Assembly (NCBI GenBank): GCA_937914945.1
Contig: CALGJF010000066.1
Location: 33,747 to 97,746, forward strand
Reading direction: 5' to 3'
Length of the DNA stretch: 64,000 nucleotides
Source of the DNA: an uncultured Bacteroidales bacterium
GTDB lineage: Bacteria; Bacteroidota; Bacteroidia; Bacteroidales; Bacteroidaceae
Part shown: positions 17,501 through 25,408 of the stretch, piece by piece
Layout: each line of letters starts with the position of its first letter
How positions within the stretch are numbered: position 1 is the stretch's first letter
The notes under the pieces: model-generated
Told to the model about the DNA's origin: nothing
Seen by the model: only the letters and a program-made list of their open reading frames with translations
Database searches by the model: none
Program-made: the position numbers and the translations under genes

Positions 17501-20500
17501 AGTTCTTTGCAAGTTCGTAAGGTGCCGACATTTCCCATTTTGTGTTTTCTGTTGTTGGGAGGCCCTCGGTTACAGAGAACAGCTCGGTATAGGTCTCTTT
17601 GTCGTTGCTGCCATAGAACTTCAACCCTGTGGGGCGACTATCGGCTGCACCCGAGTAACGTGTGGTATAATCGATTAAGAAATCTTCAATAACAGTGTTC
17701 ACACCCAAGTCAATCTCAACATAGTGAGAATAAGCCTCGGAAGATGATTCCCAATAGGTTCCGGTGAAGGTTCCTGTATTGCCCACGCCATCGGTTTCGT
17801 CGATGATGGCACCTTTACCATTATCGTCGGTTGCACGCGGATAAGTCAAAATGTAGAAGGATTCTGTTTTATCTGTAACTTGCAAAGGCAAAGAGCCTGC
17901 TGTTTGCGCGCCACTTACTGTGGTTGTGGCGAGCAATTCCCCCATTCTGGTTATAAGCGCGTTCAACTCATCTTTTGCCACATCGGCTATAACAACATTG
18001 TTGGCAGCAGTGTAACAATCGTTCAAAGCCTCATATGCTGCGGTATATTGTGTTTCTGTGAGATAATAACGAGAAACTGCATCTTGGGCATTCTGCAACG
18101 CGGTATTCAGTTCGTCAAGAGCAAGGCTTGAAGATGCATAATAGTCGCTATTATTTTCTATATTGCCGTTTATTGTACCAAGCAAAGTGTTTGTGCTGGC
18201 TATGAGCGCATTAAGTGTGCTCTTGTCTTTGGTTGCCGCTACGTTAAGACTCTCTACGGTGTCCAGTGGTTCAAAGGCTGTTTCCAGATTACCCTTTGCA
18301 GTGTCTATCTCGCCTTGTTCGTTGCTGTTATCGAGTTTGTCTTTTGCAGCATCGAGGGCGGTTTTTGCTGCTGCCAACTGCTCAACGGTCAAAGTTGAGG
18401 GTGCATAGTTGGAAGTTACATTACCCTCGGCATCAGCCATCTTGTTGTAGAGTGCTAAAGCATTGTCATAGGCTGCCTGCAGCTCGGTTTTGTCGCAGGT
18501 AGCTTTCTGCATAGCCTCGTTCAAGTTGTCGTATGCAGCCTGCTGGTCGGCTATTGCAGCATCGAGCATAGGAACGCTTGTAACAAGTGCGTTGGTGCTC
18601 ATTGCGTTTGAGGAGTTTGTGGTGTGTACGCTTGAGAGCAACAATTCCTCGGATACAACACTCTTGTATGTGGAGTTCACGGTTGTTTTCTCGTCCACAA
18701 TTGAGCTAAGAGCAAACTCGGCCATTGTAAAGAATGGATGACCATTATTATCGTCTTCGTCGACTGTAATATCGGTAACTTTGAATCGCAAGTAACGATA
18801 GGGAGTTTCATTGCTTCCCAAAACCACAGAATTGTAAACAGTATTGGTGTTTAACACCTCGGGCAATGACGTAAGTGTCACAATCTCTGTAAAGGTATCA
18901 GCTGTTGTATTGTCGCCATCAATCTCATTGGCTCCCTCAACAACCATAGTCAAAGGCATATCCTTTTTACCACGCGATGCCGTTGTATATGTGAAATTAA
19001 ACTTACCGATAGAAACACCCTCGCCCATATCCACACGCAAATAATGGTAGTCGCCATCATCGGAATTAGCATTCCAACGAGTGTGCAGATATGTGCTATT
19101 GTTACCATCGGTTAGTTTTGAAACATATTCAGCACTATTATCGTCATTATTTGATGCTATATAAGGAGCATTGCAGTAGAAATTACCATCGTTGAGTTCT
19201 ACGGGAGTCTCTTGTGCAAATGAAACCGTTCCCACCTGTTCTATAAGATTCTGTGTATTTGCAGCAAGCTGTGCAAGTGTATTCTTGCGTGCGGTGATTG
19301 CAGCAGAGTACTCGGTATAAAGTGCTTCGTATGCACTTGTCAATGCGCTTAACTTTTCATCGATATTATCTTCTGTGGGCGACATACTTAATGCGACACT
19401 CTTACCATTATACAAGGCATCCAATGCAGCTGTTAAAGTTCCAACATTTACGGTGCCGCTGTATGTATCGTTTACCGTTGCTGTGAAACCTGTTACAGGC
19501 ATAATGTCGAACTCGGCCATGTGCCAATAACCGCGGTTTGCGTGCATATTGAAACGCAGATAACGGTGCGAAGAGATAATCATACCGTCGAACTGCCAGG
19601 AAGTACCTGCCGACTGGGGCATATCCGATGCCGAGCCCAAATACTTATATGTAACATTATCGTCACTGCCATAAACATCAACGCTCTTGGGGAAGTCGTT
19701 TTGAGCACCCGAACGTGTTGTGTGGCTGAACGCAAAACGAGGCAGAGTATTGCCTGCACCCAAATCCACAGCAATGTAGTGGACACCCGATGTAACAGCG
19801 CCGCCACTATAATCGGAATGGAAGTAATTGGTTGTAACACCATCGACAAGATTGGCTATGGGCCCTTCGGAATGTGGAGCATTTGACCAAATATATCCGG
19901 CAGAGCCCTCGGTGGTAGTTTGCAAGTCAATGTTCTCACCGCGTGTGTATGTTACGGTGCCAAGCACCTCGCCCAGCAACGCTTCTGTTTTGGTAATATA
20001 CACCTCCAAATTGGTCAAGTCGGCAATTGTGGCATTAGGCTCAACAGCTGTGAGATACCAACGCGATGCATCGTTACCGATTTCCCAACCAACTACATTA
20101 CTCCAAGATGAGTGGAAGTTTCTGTAGCCGGCAGCAGGAGACAGCTTGATGGCCCACACACCGGCTTCCATCTCTTGCAACGTATAAAGAGCATCGGCAT
20201 TGGCTGTTGTGGTAGCGGTCATTGCTGTCGATTGCGCAACGGCAGGACAGTAATAACCTTTTTTATTATATATGTTATAAACGCCATCGCTTGCAGTAGC
20301 CTTGAATTGCCACTTTGCAGCATCGGCTGTTTGGTCTACACCACCCTCGGAACGAACAACCAATTCGTTATTAACCCACATTGTTTCATTGGTGTTTTTC
20401 TTGTTGGTTATTATATATGTGAGCGATGGGTCAAAAGGTATCCTTGCATCGGGGTTTTCCAACACCTTCTGATACTCGGCATAGAGCAGGTCGTATGCAG

Positions 20501-23500
20501 CCCCGTAACCCGACGTACCTGCGTCATACACTGTTTTTGCATTTTCAAGTGCTGCGGCAAGGTCGGCAACAGCGGCACCTTTGTAGAAGCCTATTTTCGT
20601 ATAGGTATTATCTATTTTGTCTATTATTTGCTGAGCCTTGGCTATGAGTTCACCAAGTATGGTTTTTTGCATTGCAGTGAGGTCAATCTCGGCAGTGGTG
20701 GTATTATTCTCGGAATCGACAGCCACAAAAGTTGCGTTACCCTGCAAAATGGTCTTCTTCGCCTCGTCGCTCAATTCAAATGTGGATTTGTTACTGAACG
20801 ATACAAGCTCGCCGTTTTCATTGAATACAAGGAAACCTACACCGCCTTCGCCACCGCTCATAGTAACGGTACCGTCGTTGCCGACTATCGCTGTGTAGGC
20901 TTCGGTTACAGAGGTGTTACCCTCGATAAAGTCGGTTACCGAGCCATATTCGGCCGATGCATTGGTATCCCAAAGGGCACGCTTGGTTGTACCGTCGTGT
21001 TGCAATGTTGTTTCGCTTGTTGCGTCGTTGATGAGCAAAACGGCATAGTTTACCGGGTAGTTCTTTTCTTTAACCGTTGTGATAGCTGTTTCTATCTGCT
21101 CCTCGGTTACATTATATATTGCATTGGAGTAATCACCGACAAAGCGCTTGGTCATCAATTCAAAGAAGCCGTGGGCACGGAAAAACTCTGTCAAATCCTC
21201 ACCTGCGGCATCACAAGCGTGCTGGTAGAAACGGAGCAACGATGTCTCACCGCTTATTTGCGCACCGTTAACCATTGGTGTCTGACGCAACAGTTCAAAC
21301 AAACGAGGCCAAAACTGTGTGTTGTTACCTGCAAGGTGGTAGTAGAGCCACAAGCGATAATAGAGGTGGGTAATTGCCCAAATGTTGTTGGTGTAAAGGT
21401 CATTATCTTCGGTGTTAAAAGCATCGAGCACACTCGCCAATGAGCCGTCTGTACCATTCACGCGCGATGTTCCCATACCCATATACCACACAGCAACGTT
21501 CGAGAAGAAGTTGTTGGTAACCTCGGTCTGTCCGTTAAGGTTGAAAATTGATTGATGTTGGTGACCAATCTCGTGGGCGGGGCCCCAAGTGGGGCCTGCC
21601 TCAACCGCAATTTTGCCAATAATGCTACCCATTGTATTGTAATGGTAGTTACAAACTCGCCAACCGCCACTCATATATCCGCTACCGGAACCAACTGCCG
21701 CACCGTGGTGGTTGTAATAATCGCTGTAATCGCGTCCCTCGCAGAATGCTTTATAGGTATCGCCTGTATCGTTGCTACCGTAGTTGTATATGTCAAAGGT
21801 AGTATTCTCGGCTGTCCAGCCGGGATAGAGGCTGTTCATTTTATCGATATTCGACTTGCTCAAAAGACCCATTGTTGCGTGCTCGCTGTACATAATGCGG
21901 TCCCACGCTTCGAGCATAATGTTTATTTTATTTCGAGTGCCGTTTGTAACAAGGTTCATTCCCGGATAGTAGGTATCGCTGAAATCGCCAAAAGCATTTC
22001 CACTGCCGGCATAGCAGTTGGGGGTGGTGGGAACTTCTATATTTTCGAGATGCCAAGCAAGGGCTTTTTCTATGCCGCCACCGTCATTGGCAACGCCGAA
22101 GTAGCCATTGGTGCTGTCCCAGGTACCAAAGGGAAAGAGCAGTGTCTGGCGATGACCAAGCAGTGCAAAATCTGTGGCAAGCGCCGCACGGGCTTTGTAA
22201 TAATCCCAGTCGGCATCGTTATCAACCTCGCCCCAAAGGTTCTCGGTACCAGAATCTTCTGCGCGGAAGTCACCCATTGCATTGAAGAAACCGTTGATGT
22301 GTCCGCCCTCGATGTGAATTTTCAAGGGCTTGTAATCGCTGAGTTTATGGGGGAATTCGCCTGTTGAGGTATTATAGGTGTGAACGAGGTAGTTTATCCA
22401 TAGTTGGCAACCATCACTAGTATAAGGGATTACATTCAATCCTTTTTTCAGCTGAGTATAGGCTGCATTGTTATAAGGGTTTGTTACTCCGTGTCCGGTT
22501 TGGTGTGCCACCCAAAGCTCGGCACCATCGGCAATGTCGCCTTCGACCATTATATAGATGGGTTCACCGGCATTGGCATAGATACCTGTGGGGTTATCCA
22601 TATTACAGTGGGCGTTGATACCGAGGAAAGAGGTAATCTCGCCCTCGACGCTGTAAGGCTCATACATCTGCACACGGAACTTCTTGGCATAATCATGCTC
22701 CCAAGTGGTGTAAACATCCCACTGGCCGTGGCTGCTGTTATTACCGTTAGGGCGAGCATCAAGCGCAACGGTCTCCTCGGCCCAGTTGCCACCGCGCACC
22801 TTCTTCACCATATTTTTCAACGTTTGAGGAAGTGCCGAATAATTGGCATCGGCTGCCAACTGTTCATCGGTCATCGAGGTTGTTGTATATGCACTTTTAA
22901 GAATGGTGCAGGCTGCGTCGGAGAAGATTGCTTCAAGGCTTGTTACATAGGCGGCAGACTCAGCCACTGTGGGTGCCTTTTCGAGCAAAGCAGTTATCTC
23001 GTCTGTTGTATAATTGACCTTGGTTATTGTCCAATGAGTTCCGGTATTATCGTTTCCATTCAACCAACCGACAATATTATACCCTCCGTTGTCGCCATTG
23101 TTATCGTCGTGCATATAACCATAGCCATCAGAACCTTTGGTTTTTAACGTATTAAGGGTGGTATTTGATGTGTACAGCTCAAATTTATTGTATTCGTGGC
23201 TGTAGTCATCGGTCATAGACCAAGCCGTGTATGCCGACTGGGCTCCTTTGAGGTATTTACCACAAGCGAGGTTACGCAACACGTAGTAGTCGCCATCTTT
23301 GGTTACATACCACTCCTGCTTGGTATCGGCTGCATCGGTGGTCTTTGTGTGGACATCATCGACGCCATCGGCACTTAAAGAGCGGTCGGCTCTTGCACTC
23401 ACGAAACGGTACACCTGCCCTACTTCCAATGAGGATAGTTGTGCACTAACGGTTGCCGTCACCAACAGCAGCAGCGACACAACCCACAAACGAGTAAAAA

Positions 23501-23510
23501 TGTTTCTCAT
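14577..23510 (-). CDS. Giant secreted M60 (enhancin-like) metallopeptidase with discoidin-like domains
   Basis: 2977 residues with a signal peptide (residues 1-24, ends VSAQ). Residues ~27-165 look like a lectin-type beta-trefoil. The peptidase M60 domain covers ~300-820, with zinc motif HEIGH at 646-650 and the downstream Glu663 (HEXXHX12E). Four discoidin/F5-8-type-C-like domains follow at roughly 1190-1337, 1430-1602, 1860-2030 and 2110-2288, each with LDG or equivalent, YxHxxW/Y and RYLRF segments. They are separated by helical FIVAR-like linkers. Further lectin-like units (~2350-2700) precede a C-terminal module (~2700-2977) ending GTIYDLQGRKIEEV..PGFYIVNGKKVFV, which resembles type IX secretion tails. 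M60 enzymes cleave glycoproteins such as mucins, with discoidin domains binding glycans. A small peptide gene follows it. A long open frame antisense to it is a shadow. Confidence 0.88.
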   Translation of the reverse strand: MRNIFTRLWVVSLLLLVTATVSAQLSSLEVGQVYRFVSARADRSLSADGVDDVHTKTTDAADTKQEWYVTKDGDYYVLRNLACGKYLKGAQSAYTAWSMTDDYSHEYNKFELYTSNTTLNTLKTKGSDGYGYMHDDNNGDNGGYNIVGWLNGNDNTGTHWTITKVNYTTDEITALLEKAPTVAESAAYVTSLEAIFSDAACTILKSAYTTTSMTDEQLAADANYSALPQTLKNMVKKVRGGNWAEETVALDARPNGNNSSHGQWDVYTTWEHDYAKKFRVQMYEPYSVEGEITSFLGINAHCNMDNPTGIYANAGEPIYIMVEGDIADGAELWVAHQTGHGVTNPYNNAAYTQLKKGLNVIPYTSDGCQLWINYLVHTYNTSTGEFPHKLSDYKPLKIHIEGGHINGFFNAMGDFRAEDSGTENLWGEVDNDADWDYYKARAALATDFALLGHRQTLLFPFGTWDSTNGYFGVANDGGGIEKALAWHLENIEVPTTPNCYAGSGNAFGDFSDTYYPGMNLVTNGTRNKINIMLEAWDRIMYSEHATMGLLSKSNIDKMNSLYPGWTAENTTFDIYNYGSNDTGDTYKAFCEGRDYSDYYNHHGAAVGSGSGYMSGGWRVCNYHYNTMGSIIGKIAVEAGPTWGPAHEIGHQHQSIFNLNGQTEVTNNFFSNVAVWYMGMGTSRVNGTDGSLASVLDAFNTEDNDLYTNNIWAITHLYYRLWLYYHLAGNNTQFWPRLFELLRQTPMVNGAQISGETSLLRFYQHACDAAGEDLTEFFRAHGFFELMTKRFVGDYSNAIYNVTEEQIETAITTVKEKNYPVNYAVLLINDATSETTLQHDGTTKRALWDTNASAEYGSVTDFIEGNTSVTEAYTAIVGNDGTVTMSGGEGGVGFLVFNENGELVSFSNKSTFELSDEAKKTILQGNATFVAVDSENNTTTAEIDLTAMQKTILGELIAKAQQIIDKIDNTYTKIGFYKGAAVADLAAALENAKTVYDAGTSGYGAAYDLLYAEYQKVLENPDARIPFDPSLTYIITNKKNTNETMWVNNELVVRSEGGVDQTADAAKWQFKATASDGVYNIYNKKGYYCPAVAQSTAMTATTTANADALYTLQEMEAGVWAIKLSPAAGYRNFHSSWSNVVGWEIGNDASRWYLTAVEPNATIADLTNLEVYITKTEALLGEVLGTVTYTRGENIDLQTTTEGSAGYIWSNAPHSEGPIANLVDGVTTNYFHSDYSGGAVTSGVHYIAVDLGAGNTLPRFAFSHTTRSGAQNDFPKSVDVYGSDDNVTYKYLGSASDMPQSAGTSWQFDGMIISSHRYLRFNMHANRGYWHMAEFDIMPVTGFTATVNDTYSGTVNVGTLTAALDALYNGKSVALSMSPTEDNIDEKLSALTSAYEALYTEYSAAITARKNTLAQLAANTQNLIEQVGTVSFAQETPVELNDGNFYCNAPYIASNNDDNSAEYVSKLTDGNNSTYLHTRWNANSDDGDYHYLRVDMGEGVSIGKFNFTYTTASRGKKDMPLTMVVEGANEIDGDNTTADTFTEIVTLTSLPEVLNTNTVYNSVVLGSNETPYRYLRFKVTDITVDEDDNNGHPFFTMAEFALSSIVDEKTTVNSTYKSVVSEELLLSSVHTTNSSNAMSTNALVTSVPMLDAAIADQQAAYDNLNEAMQKATCDKTELQAAYDNALALYNKMADAEGNVTSNYAPSTLTVEQLAAAKTALDAAKDKLDNSNEQGEIDTAKGNLETAFEPLDTVESLNVAATKDKSTLNALIASTNTLLGTINGNIENNSDYYASSSLALDELNTALQNAQDAVSRYYLTETQYTAAYEALNDCYTAANNVVIADVAKDELNALITRMGELLATTTVSGAQTAGSLPLQVTDKTESFYILTYPRATDDNGKGAIIDETDGVGNTGTFTGTYWESSSEAYSHYVEIDLGVNTVIEDFLIDYTTRYSGAADSRPTGLKFYGSNDKETYTELFSVTEGLPTTENTKWEMSAPYELAKNYRYIRVAVASNRGGCFNMSDFNLYSHCTAMVNQNYSTSDIFDYLPAALREYCDAKEAVGKYLVADDCTAAKEQLQAQIDAIQSVIDSNINERGGLETLANETNALVTEVATINETETAITMQCTDENAPYYLYCNAAGTENGGSDALGVAALVGDKATNTEHLHTAYRGSTDDDLDHYLRLDMGENKAIMSFKFSYTGRNSGNNNDPKVMLIEGSNDLENFELITKLTDLPTSPTPTTYTSDVLGNGKAYRYIRFMVIKTNNNAMYKEHPYFVLSQFAVTACKTIEVKSEYQSINLPLSKLVTANNEVVEAGIVVEQFYTTQEAYDNSYAELEAAYNALNVAKDARNIPVILTTDVNNPVLYKIKIKRSDTSVLEFDGAADATNMVAVDDDELGNEYQAWYFMQGTDADSNDDLLILPYWRAGEHNTTYRLASNLIEDGNSKVKAVDGTDDTYKQNWYITFTDGKTVADWWNIQPEGKATYFSNHGGKNNKMGFWADSAQSPGDDGSNFQFVLDETDYSMSDAYFELYNLHADCGGEKVSGEAIGCYTAGTVETYNNVYNAATEKLADADATDDDYNSARTALEDAYNALTRNMPVVGGFYKIRSAYKTADDGDTYSSDGVVYADDDNNVYWAKDYDITSARAIWYIEPIEGGYNIKNMHTGCSFTTLVWAEATTLSTTPATFTINVLDDATGILKIVSGQPMHAQESGNKIVGYSGGLNSASAWRIEEVSVDDVVANIEHTITLAANTTGNDKTTGYSTLNLGYPVTVPAGVTAYIVTNSAIVDNTIELYEYASEGATIPANFPVILRGSIEESAGRAFKFNNAAVAAVDNEDNLLGGSNYTTYESCLDENGDNVYNIYMLTRKSGIVAMRWVYENYRADKTNTGSNDDGGYVKCPANKVYLKLGGTTTQNLSTEYFFGIFSGTTDIDEVNTEENPLEGTIYDLQGRKIEEVVVPGFYIVNGKKVFVNSELLK

Positions 23511-23796
23511 TTCCTTTTTCTTTTTTCGCCTGCAAAAACGGATTTTGCCGCCATTGCAGGCAATTTGTTATTATTATTTTATTTTTTCCTTGTCAAAAAA
23601 TATCATTTTGCATAGATTTAAGGATGCAACAAATGCAAAGAGCCGTACTATGCATAAATCGTTCAAAATTAGTTAAAAATGCTGAAAAGACAAAAAAAGT
23701 TGTATTTTATTTACCATTTTGGGAGTACTTTTATACGAACAGGCCTTTTTGTATTACAAAAACGGGGTTGCAGGAGATATTAACTTTATATCATTT
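23511..23796. other. AT-rich leader and upstream region of the M60 gene
   Basis: No gene seen. About 20-50 nt before the M60 start lies a hairpin with arms GCCTGCAA (23528-23535) and TTGCAGGC (23554-23561), inside the probable 5' leader. I could not find a convincing TTTG/TAnnTTTG pair for this gene. Confidence 0.45.
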
Positions 23797-23843
23797 TTAA
23801 AAAAAAAAGAGCCCTGCCTGTATATACTTGATACAGACAGGGC
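23797..23843 (-). terminator. Terminator of the toxin/antitoxin pair
   Basis: GCCCTGCCTGTAT (23811-23823) pairs with ATACAGACAGGGC (23831-23843) with one mismatch. Read on the minus strand it is followed by a run of about nine T. It lies just beyond the left direct repeat. Confidence 0.8.
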
Positions 23844-23852
23844 AAGTGGTTC

Positions 23853-24073
23853 CCACCAAATTTATTTCGGCAAAGCAACTATCCATAGAAAAGGTTGACA
23901 CTTTTTCAGCAAAACTCTCCCACTTTTCAAAGAGGGAGTACCCGAAGGGGGAGGGAGTTCTGTTTGTGCCGCGCGGGCTACGACCGGCGAGTGTTGTCAA
24001 AGAGAAAATTACAGCAGGCTGTTTTTAGACAAAAGAACAGAAGAAAAAGAAGAGGAAGATTTTTTTTGCAACA
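23853..24073. repeat. Left copy of a ~220-bp direct repeat flanking the AbiEii-type module
   Basis: Aligned by eye with 25092-25311, the copies differ at seven positions and by one missing G in the poly-G tract; both begin CCACCAAATTTATTTCGG and end TTTTTTTTGCAACA. Same orientation. Neither copy holds a convincing gene; short open frames through it are not conserved in start or stop. No transposase is present. Confidence 0.9.
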
Positions 24074-24112
24074 ATATTCTTATGGCAAAAAAGCACAAGT
24101 AATTCTATCTTT

Positions 24113-24742
24113 TTATTTGAAAATCTTTTTGGGCTGTTCAGTCATATCAAAAAGACGTTGAGCAATCTTTTTCCAATCAAACAGGCCGTTAATCATAACA
24201 ACCGATTCATCAAAATTTATATCGTCAAAAAAAACGAGGGATTTAACCGGCATCAGCACATTGGCATTAGGATATTTTGCCAAGTAAAATTGCAACATTT
24301 CGTCCAATGAATATTGCGCTGACAAAACAGCTATATCGACAAAATCTTTTATTCGGGTGCCATTATGCGAAACGGCATCCAACTTCATTGCTATGATATC
24401 GGGAACACTCTCCAATCGAACGCCATCGATAATATCGGGCTCAGCAATGTGTGGGTAGTTGAAACGTATGCAATCAATCATTACGCCATTGATAAAGCCT
24501 TTCAATGTTTGCCCACGCTCAAAAGCAACCTTCATTGCATACTTTTTCACGAGCATCTCCCGCAGTTCTACTATATCGAACTCTTCTTTTGTGAAAAAAT
24601 CGAGGTCGATGCTCTTTCTATGTCCTATGCGGAGAGCAAGCGCTGTGCCACCAACAAGATTGAATGATGACATCAGAGGTTCTTTCTGCAACTCTCTCAG
24701 AAGTTCCAATGTCCTCGGCTCAACGGCCTGTGTTTGTAGCAT
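24113..24742 (-). CDS. AbiEii/AbiGii-type nucleotidyltransferase toxin
   Basis: 209 residues. The nucleotidyltransferase signature is LVGGTALALRIGHRKSIDLDFF at residues 29-50, with the metal-binding DxD at Asp46/Asp48, followed by the usual KLDAVSHNGTRIKDFVDIA. AbiEii-family enzymes act as type IV toxins or abortive-infection effectors by transferring nucleotides to tRNA or another target. It overlaps the 3' end of the upstream gene by 46 bp on the same strand, typical of a paired antitoxin/toxin operon. The pair lies between two direct repeats. Confidence 0.85.
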   Translation of the reverse strand: MLQTQAVEPRTLELLRELQKEPLMSSFNLVGGTALALRIGHRKSIDLDFFTKEEFDIVELREMLVKKYAMKVAFERGQTLKGFINGVMIDCIRFNYPHIAEPDIIDGVRLESVPDIIAMKLDAVSHNGTRIKDFVDIAVLSAQYSLDEMLQFYLAKYPNANVLMPVKSLVFFDDINFDESVVMINGLFDWKKIAQRLFDMTEQPKKIFK

Positions 24743-25017
24743 CTTAGTTCCTCCTTTTTAAGTTTGAAAGCCAAACAGACAAAGTTTATATCCATAGGGC
24801 TTAAATAGGGAATGTTTTTAATGGCTTCACGGAATCCGTCTATTCCGCCATAGATATCGAATGCCGCATAGTAATCCTCGGGGGTGCCAAGTTCTACGAC
24901 ACGCTGTACCACAAGAGTACGGGATGCTTGCCAATCGAAATTATGCAAGTCGTACTCCCACAGCAGCGCCGGATTAAGATTGTGCCCGTTTTGTGTATAA
25001 TTGTCTAATATTACCAT
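24697..25017 (-). CDS. DUF6922-like antitoxin partner of the AbiEii-type toxin
   Basis: 106 residues from the ATG at 25017; the open frame extends upstream into the direct repeat, but the recognisable protein begins MVILDNYTQNGHNLNPALLWEYDL. The segment LLWEYDLHNFDWQASRTLVV and VVELGTPEDYYAAFDIYGG correspond to the small DUF6922 proteins commonly paired with AbiEii nucleotidyltransferases in Bacteroidetes. It probably binds DNA or the toxin and represses the operon. The start is not certain because the upstream region is AT-rich and no clear promoter was identified. Confidence 0.7.
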   Translation of the reverse strand: MVILDNYTQNGHNLNPALLWEYDLHNFDWQASRTLVVQRVVELGTPEDYYAAFDIYGGIDGFREAIKNIPYLSPMDINFVCLAFKLKKEELRCYKHRPLSRGHWNF

Positions 25018-25091
25018 ACAGCATACTATGTATATGCAAATATCACATATTTTAATGATAAAACCAAGCAATTTTGCTGTTTTGCCGTTTT

Positions 25092-25311
25092 CCACCAAAT
25101 TTATTTCGGCAAAGCGGCTATCCATAGAAAAGGATGACACTTTTTCAGCAAAACTCTCCCACTTTTCAAAGAGGGAGTATCCGAAGGGGAGGGAGTTCTG
25201 TTTGTGCCGCGCGGGCTATGGCCGGCGAGTGTTGTCAAAGAAAAAATTACAGCAGGCTGTTTTTAGACAAAAGAACAGAAGAAAAAGAAGAGGAAGATTT
25301 TTTTTGCAACA
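25092..25311. repeat. Right copy of the ~220-bp direct repeat
   Basis: Same orientation as the copy at 23853-24073. It occupies most of the otherwise gene-free stretch 25018-25408 between the antitoxin start and the sulfhydrylase gene. The remainder (25312-25408) is AT-rich and contains TATCTTCG at 25366-25373, a likely -7 box for the downstream gene; no good -33 box is visible. Confidence 0.9.
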
Positions 25312-25408
25312 TTTTTTTATCTAAAAAAAACAGTATAATTAAAATAATTTCACAACGATTAGTATTATCTTCGCCAAAAATTGTTGAAATAACTAAAAAC
25401 AGTAATAT

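Noticed and set aside
20112..21443. A 443-codon open frame on the plus strand inside the M60 gene, and other long antisense frames between 14600 and 23500
   Set aside because: They mirror the codon bias of the real minus-strand gene, have no recognisable domain and would conflict with its domains over the whole length.
23797..24000. A short minus-strand frame and plus-strand frames within the 220-bp repeats considered as genes
   Set aside because: Starts and stops fall outside the repeat or differ between the two copies, and the products show no family features.
23853..25311. Direct repeats considered as insertion-sequence ends or att sites of an integrated element
   Set aside because: No transposase or integrase gene and no terminal inverted repeats; 220 bp is long for an attachment site. 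Kept as a repeat-flanked cassette only.
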